A stretch of DNA of 12,251 nucleotides from Euperipatoides rowelli (Eukaryota > Onychophora > Udeonychophora > Euonychophora > Peripatopsidae). The notes below the pieces were generated by a model that had not been told where the DNA came from, did no database searches, and saw only the letters and a program-made list of their open reading frames with translations. The position numbers and the translations under genes were made by a program. Each line of letters starts with the position of its first letter. The stretch's first letter is position 1. Location: NCBI GenBank assembly GCA_003024985.2, contig PXIH01S0023950.1. One strand, given 5' to 3'. This document shows, piece by piece, positions 8,365 to 12,251 of this stretch.

Positions 8365-8420
8365 TTATTTTGTGGTAAAAGGCATGATTTGAAACATGGC
8401 TGAATTGTACCACAAAATAA
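8365..8420. repeat. Perfect 13 bp inverted repeat next to the LINE truncation point
   Basis: TTATTTTGTGGTA (8365-8377) and TACCACAAAATAA (8408-8420) are exact complements separated by 30 bases. The pair starts about 25 bases beyond where LINE homology is lost. It could be a small fold-back element, or chance in AT-rich DNA, though the GTGGTA/TACCAC core is not low-complexity. A second 10 bp inverted pair (ACATAGCCTT at 8427-8436, AAGGCTATGT at 8515-8524) follows at once. Confidence 0.7.
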
Positions 8421-9100
8421 GTGGCCACATAGCCTTATTGTATGTCTATCCTTGCTAGACAGAGGTCCAGTCTGTTCATATTATTTTAGCATCACATTAC
8501 CAATATTTTAAAGAAAGGCTATGTTAAAATATTTAAAATAAAAGCAAATGATTACTTAAAAATTTTATGCTTTGAAATTAAAATATTTTCTTCCTATTTT
8601 ATTTATCCAAGAGAACTATTTTAATTTTTCTTCAATGGAGAAAATGAATATACATTAATAGCTTCAACTCTAAGTCATTGTGATTTAAGAAATGTAGGCT
8701 ATATCTTTAACAATAGATTGGTCTGAAAAAAAGATACGTTAAATTATGCTTTCTTAATTATTTTTTTAATTCCTGATCATCACTAATAACATCTTGTATT
8801 ATCAAGTGACCCTTGCTTTAATAGTGTACTGTGGTCATAACCAACTTATCATACAAGCAGTTTAGACAACTCAACTCATTGGACCTCAAATTGTGAATCT
8901 AGTTTGCAGTAATAGGTCAGTGCAAAATTTGCTAAAAAATATCCTCAAGTTTTTAACCCAGTATAGCAAATGTTTTGAAATTCAACTTTTTAATCTGACA
9001 TTTTATGAAACAATGTAAACCTTTTAAGTTTATAACCATGCATTATTAACATTTATTATATGTTATTGTGGAAATTAATTTATAAATACAGTTTACTTAC
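8421..9100. other. Non-coding, probable intron downstream of the 9101-9332 exon
   Basis: Apart from the inverted pair ACATAGCCTT/AAGGCTATGT (8427-8436 and 8515-8524), I see no coding or repeat feature. If the minus-strand exon at 9101-9332 is real, its GTAAGT donor begins at 9100 and this stretch would be the 5' part of the next intron, with the dead RTE-like LINE inserted further along. Confidence 0.5.
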
Positions 9101-9332
9101 TTCCTACGATCTATGCTGTTTTTAAACAATCTAAAGGAGAGCATTTCATAGGTACGATGAAAGCGACAATGACAGATAGTTACAACCAAAATTACTATGA
9201 GGAAAGCACAAGCTAAAGTTCCAGCTGCTATATAGATGTTATGAAGGTGATACAGGTGTACACTAACAGGTATGGCATTATGACCATCTGGGGATACTGT
9301 GCCTATAGACTGTGATACAACTAGATGGCGCT
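9101..9332 (-). CDS. Internal exon of a single-pass membrane protein
   Basis: The exon lies between a strong acceptor (TTTTTTTCTTTTCAG, exon start 9332) and a canonical donor (GGAA|GTAAGT, exon end 9101). It is 232 bases long, entering in phase 1 and leaving in phase 2. It encodes a short Ser/His-rich stem (ERHLVVSQSIGTVSPDGHNA...SVHLYHLHN), a hydrophobic helix IYIAAGTLACAFLIVILVVT followed by ICHC, and a basic juxtamembrane tail (RFHRTYEMLSFRLFKNSIDRR). The positive-inside pattern predicts the N-terminal side outside the cell, as in a type I protein. The CHC just inside the helix could be palmitoylated. I do not recognise the family; cell-surface receptors and adhesion proteins commonly have such an exon. 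If the donor is not used, a TAA inside GTAAGTAA stops translation after one more residue, so intron retention would leave a ~25-residue tail. No other exon of the gene is recognised in the window. Confidence 0.72.
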
Positions 9333-9563
9333 CTGAAAAGAAAAAAATATTCCAATCTAAACAAACTAAAATCAAACATTGTATTTTATCGTTGAACAAA
9401 ACTAGTATGATATCTTCAAATAAAATACAGTTTATATACAGTATATAGGCTACTGTTTATACACTAATACACACAAACACAAAAAAAAGTTGATTATTTT
9501 TATATGTATTCGTTGCCAAAATAATTTTTAAGAACATTTAAACTAGCTGCAGAGCTGAATGCA

Positions 9564-9604
9564 ACCCACTATATCTAGTGGAATGCCCACTAGATATAGT
9601 GGGT
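9564..9604. repeat. Perfect 18 bp hairpin with 5-base loop
   Basis: ACCCACTATATCTAGTGG (9564-9581) and its exact complement (9587-9604) flank a loop AATGC. Each arm is itself nearly palindromic (CCACTA-TATC-TAGTGG), so the structure is a nested palindrome. It lies about 180 bases upstream of the LINE endonuclease fragment and could be part of that element's 5' leader, a separate insertion or a fold-back duplication. Confidence 0.93.
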
Positions 9605-9778
9605 AGCTATGAATAATGAATAAACAGTCCCGATAATCAGCAGGGTAGTTGAGGCTCTTCAGCCCTGTAAGGCAACTCATCAAGGAGTAGGAAAACTCTG
9701 ATCTCAATTCCTGCACTTGGTTCTTGGGGTTTTGTGTAGTATGAGCCCTTTTTAAAAATTTATGGATGGTCCAAATAT

Positions 9779-10157
9779 TTGTTTAGAATGCCAGATGATC
9801 TGGTTAGTGGTCAATGCGATCCAGTATCCCCTGAGGCTGGATGTGTCAAATTGGCTACTCTGAGAACACTGCCATGTGATCTGACTGGCCATCAGCATTA
9901 TTCAGTATCCCGAGAGACTGAATTTGGCAAATTGGTAATTCTGGGAACCGTCAACAACAAAGGAAGCTACAATAAGGGATTTACAGAAAATCATAAAAGG
10001 AATAGCGGTATTAAGAGTGGAAAGTGGAATGTAAGAGGTCTTAATAGAACAGGAAAATTAGCAGAGGTATGTAATAAAATGACGAATGGAAATTGAGATA
10101 TTGGGAATCATGGAGACTTCCTGGGAAGAAAATATGGACTTCACTACGGTACCCTAA
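9779..10157 (+). pseudogene. LINE 5' fragment with the N-terminus of an APE-type endonuclease
   Basis: The frame from about 9779 carries a poorly conserved leader (PDDLVSGQCDPVSPEAG, then SVSRETEFGKLVILGTV) and then GIKSGKWNVRGLNRTGKLAE followed by VCNKMTNGN, ending at a TGA at 10094-10096. In the next frame from 10086 the homology continues: EIEILGIMETSWEENMDFTT, up to a TAA at 10155-10157. This is the start of the apurinic-like endonuclease that nicks the target in RTE-like LINEs (family pattern GTWNVR-L---GKL--V--EM-R--IDILGISETKW). The likely catalytic Asn of WNV and Glu of MET are both present, but a frameshift at about 10086-10096 and loss of the rest of the domain make it inactive. A GC-richer leader with broken frames extends upstream to about 9620. 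Unusually for a LINE, the 5' end is kept and the 3' part is missing. Confidence 0.8.
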
Positions 10158-10797
10158 GAGAAGGAGAGAACTTCAGAGTAATGATCTTTATAGTATATTT
10201 TACCATTATAGTATAATTATTCCTAGTTGATTTACATACTTAAATCTAATTGAAAAATAAAATTGGCTTACTAACCAATACTAAACAGGTATTAAAATCT
10301 TTGTTTCATCTTTAAATAAGTACCTAAATCTTCCCATGTCACATGAATTTTTTGACAAAAAGAACAACAGTGGCCTACTCAAATGTCTTAGTTTATAACT
10401 CGAAAACCTTTGAAACAAACTTGATGATCTATTATTCCCAAGCAATCATATGATCATCAAAGCTTAATTTAATACTTTAAAATACAGAAAACACCACTCT
10501 AATGGTAAAATAAACAATAAAGATAGTGGGGTGGAATAAATCCTTAAAAACTTAATTTTAGGAGGATTTAAAAAAAAAAAAAATAGGAATATTAAAAAAT
10601 AGACGTGTTTAATGTTTTTTTAAAAACGTTTTAGTGTTCTTAAAATTATTTTGGTACTATACATGTAAAAATAAATATATTTTTTTGACATTTTTAGTAT
10701 CCATTAGGTTTGGCTGCAAATGATATAGGCACCCACCTTTAATACAAAAAAAAAAAAAGACATTTATGCGGGTACAACACTCACGCCTCACGGAACG
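10158..10797. other. AT-rich non-coding DNA with A-runs
   Basis: LINE endonuclease similarity fades by about 10190 and nothing coding replaces it. Poly-A runs occur at about 10570-10582 and 10746-10758, and small palindromes such as AAAACGTTTT at about 10624. No splice-bounded coding stretch was found. Confidence 0.5.
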
Positions 10798-11059
10798 AAG
10801 AATTATGAACTTTTAGTCACATGAACAAGAGGGATAGCAGCTTTATTTTATTATTTACAGTCCTAACCTTTCCCTAACCCTGAACCCTAAATTCTACTAC
10901 ATATTAAACCCACTATGCCCCAACCCTATGATGATGAAGGGTGAAATAATCATTTTTAATCGATTTTGATAATTTTAACAGAATTTATATCCGCCATACT
11001 GTTAATCAACTGTTAACCTATCGGTGTGAACTATGCACTTGAAAAGTTCATAATTCCTT
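10798..11059. mobile_element. Possible short inverted-repeat element
   Basis: AAGAATTATGAACTTTT (10798-10814) is nearly the inverse of AAAAGTTCATAATTCCTT (11042-11059), with one extra base in the right arm. The roughly 230 bases between hold degenerate telomere-like repeats and no protein. Its composition is less AT-rich than the flanks and the ends are matched, which suggests a MITE-like unit. No clear target duplication is visible, so the boundaries are provisional. Confidence 0.4.
10862..10890 (+). repeat. Degenerate telomere-like CCCTAA repeats
   Basis: The tract reads CCTAACC, TTTCCCTAACC and CTGAACCCTAA, that is four imperfect copies of the CCCTAA unit (TTAGGG on the other strand). TTAGGG is the ancestral animal telomere repeat. 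Here the copies are few and mutated, and they sit inside a candidate inverted-repeat element rather than at a chromosome end. Confidence 0.5.
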
Positions 11060-12196
11060 GCTTCTATTAGGCCCCAATGTACAACCAACCAGTTAAAATT
11101 CACATTTTTGAGTCTTGGGTTTATCATATTATGAATCATTACAGTATCAGATATGGTTATCCATAAAATAATCAAGAATGACACTTTAAAAAAGTTAATT
11201 TATTTACATTCAAAATCAAAATTTTTCGTCCCCCCCCCCTCCTATACCCTGAAATTTTTTCTAATACTGTATTTACTGTATAGCCTATACTATTTTAAAG
11301 ATTTCTAACAATAATATGCAAATATAATTTTTTTTATGTTATTTTTAATTTATATTCTGTTTTATGTAATAAATATTATTGTGTAGTTTAATATTTAACT
11401 ATTAGTACCAGTACTGACCAATATAAGTTAATCCTTTAAATGTGCCATTATAAATTAATTTTATGATTCATTTACACCATGATAATTAATTAGGCATGTA
11501 TCATTATAATCATTTTATGCAGCGAAATGATTAATGATAATTAGCAAAACAGTTGGTATCAATGCAAATTAAAGCTTAGTCATGATTGGCTAGAAACAAG
11601 TGCTTATTTCCTGCTTAGGCTACTCAGAAGCTGTTAAAAAAGAAAAGATACATAATTTACAGTATATTTTTGACAATAAAATTTTATCAATGAAAAGAAT
11701 ACCAAATTTAATTTGTTAACAGCAAAATATGCTTAATAATAGAAATTAATGATTTAATATATTATAATTTTGTACATGTTCAAGTTATATATAATGATTA
11801 GACTTTTAAACATCCTTATACTACTATGAAGTTTTGATATGTTATGTATTACTTAGTATTAGTAGTTTGTTAAACTTAAAAATCCATCATTGAAATAGTT
11901 GGGTGAAAGAGACGGCTTTCAAACAAAGAATATAGACTATCATAGTCAGCTAATTCACAAGAAAAAATTAAGACTTGACAATTAAATGCAGCAATAATAA
12001 TAATTTCTAGTGACAGAAATTTTGATAATAACTTCCTGTAAAAATAAAAAAGAATGCATTTTTACTCTATAGTCCACAGCAAGAAGTTAAATTAGTTACA
12101 AAATAAATCACTAGATGGTGCTGGTTAAACTAGATAGGAAACTTTCTATGTCAAAAGTAGTCATAAAACTTGCAGTATCACACATTTATCTCATAG
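11060..12196. other. AT-rich non-coding DNA with a C10 run
   Basis: A run of ten C's (11230-11239) follows TTTTCGT and precedes TCCTATACCC. Three TACAGTA/TACTGTA words lie between 11265 and 11664. The open frame on the minus strand at 11002-11184 overlaps the inverted-repeat element and has no protein signature. A CTCF-like CACTAGATGGTGCTGG lies at 12109-12124. I see no exon or RNA gene. Confidence 0.5.
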
Positions 12197-12198
12197 GT

Positions 12199-12251
12199 CA
12201 GCGGTGTATATAGAAAATATTTTCGGGGGGGGCCAAGCATATTCATCCATC
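12199..12251 (+). repeat. Probable edge of an interspersed repeat, cut by the window end
   Basis: From CAGCGGTGTA (12199-12208) the text changes to AGAAAATATTTTCGGGGGGGG and then GCCAAGC. From general knowledge, CAGTGGCGTA followed by a T-run and a G-run is a common terminus of inverted-repeat DNA transposons in invertebrate genomes, and this looks like a mutated version. With only about 50 bases present the family cannot be named. Confidence 0.4.

Noticed and set aside
7172-10157. The inverted 5' endonuclease piece and 3' reverse-transcriptase piece as one twin-primed LINE insertion
   Set aside because: The orientation fits twin priming, but 1.4 kb of unrelated sequence with a host exon lies between them, so they are more simply two events.
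11002-11184. 60-residue minus-strand frame
   Set aside because: It overlaps the inverted-repeat unit, and its composition and lack of motifs suggest a chance frame.
1-12251. CRISPR array, bacterial operon or phage-like system
   Set aside because: No regularly spaced direct repeats, no ribosome-binding-site and compact-gene layout; splice signals and LINE remnants indicate animal nuclear DNA.

Overview
This window looks like AT-rich nuclear DNA from an animal, most likely an invertebrate. It has no prokaryotic gene layout. Instead there are isolated exon-like stretches with GT/AG splice signals, decayed non-LTR (LINE) retrotransposons, a terminal-inverted-repeat element and long A/T-rich non-coding tracts. 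I cannot fix the phylum from the sequence. Arthropod or mollusc is a guess, based on the LINE types and the TTAGGG-like telomeric words.

Layout, left to right. Positions 1-1080 hold nothing I can identify. From 1081 to about 2520 there is a minus-strand LINE reverse-transcriptase 3' end. It is split by a ~630 bp non-autonomous DNA transposon (1766-2397) with inverted termini, and the LINE reading resumes on the far side. From 2626 to 3450 lies a small GC-richer island, the best place in the left half for a host gene. It contains a 46-codon ORF whose start is embedded in YY1-like and CRE motifs, an exon-like ORF that ends just before a well-formed poly(A) signal, and two opposed splice donors suggesting divergent first exons. 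From 3450 to 7165 the sequence is mostly featureless A/T-rich DNA, with one (AG)n run, one AT palindrome and a patch of recurring AGCAATCTCC words.

From 7172 to about 8340 there is a second minus-strand LINE remnant of RTE-like type. It covers the palm, thumb and C-terminal tail, carries frameshifts, has a motif A Asp-to-Asn change and has YRDD in place of YADD. At 9101-9332 (minus) sits the most convincing host coding exon: a single transmembrane segment flanked by a strong acceptor and a canonical GTAAGT donor. A perfect 18 bp hairpin (9564-9604) precedes a plus-strand fragment of a LINE 5' end with an endonuclease N-terminus (9779-10157). A possible short inverted-repeat element containing degenerate telomere-like repeats lies at 10798-11059. 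The window ends in what looks like the edge of another repeat.

The probable host genes are the transmembrane protein (minus strand) and one or more genes starting or ending in the 2.6-3.45 kb island. Nothing shows that they work together. I see no undescribed multi-gene system here. The most useful leads are the island, the transmembrane exon and the nested transposon history.
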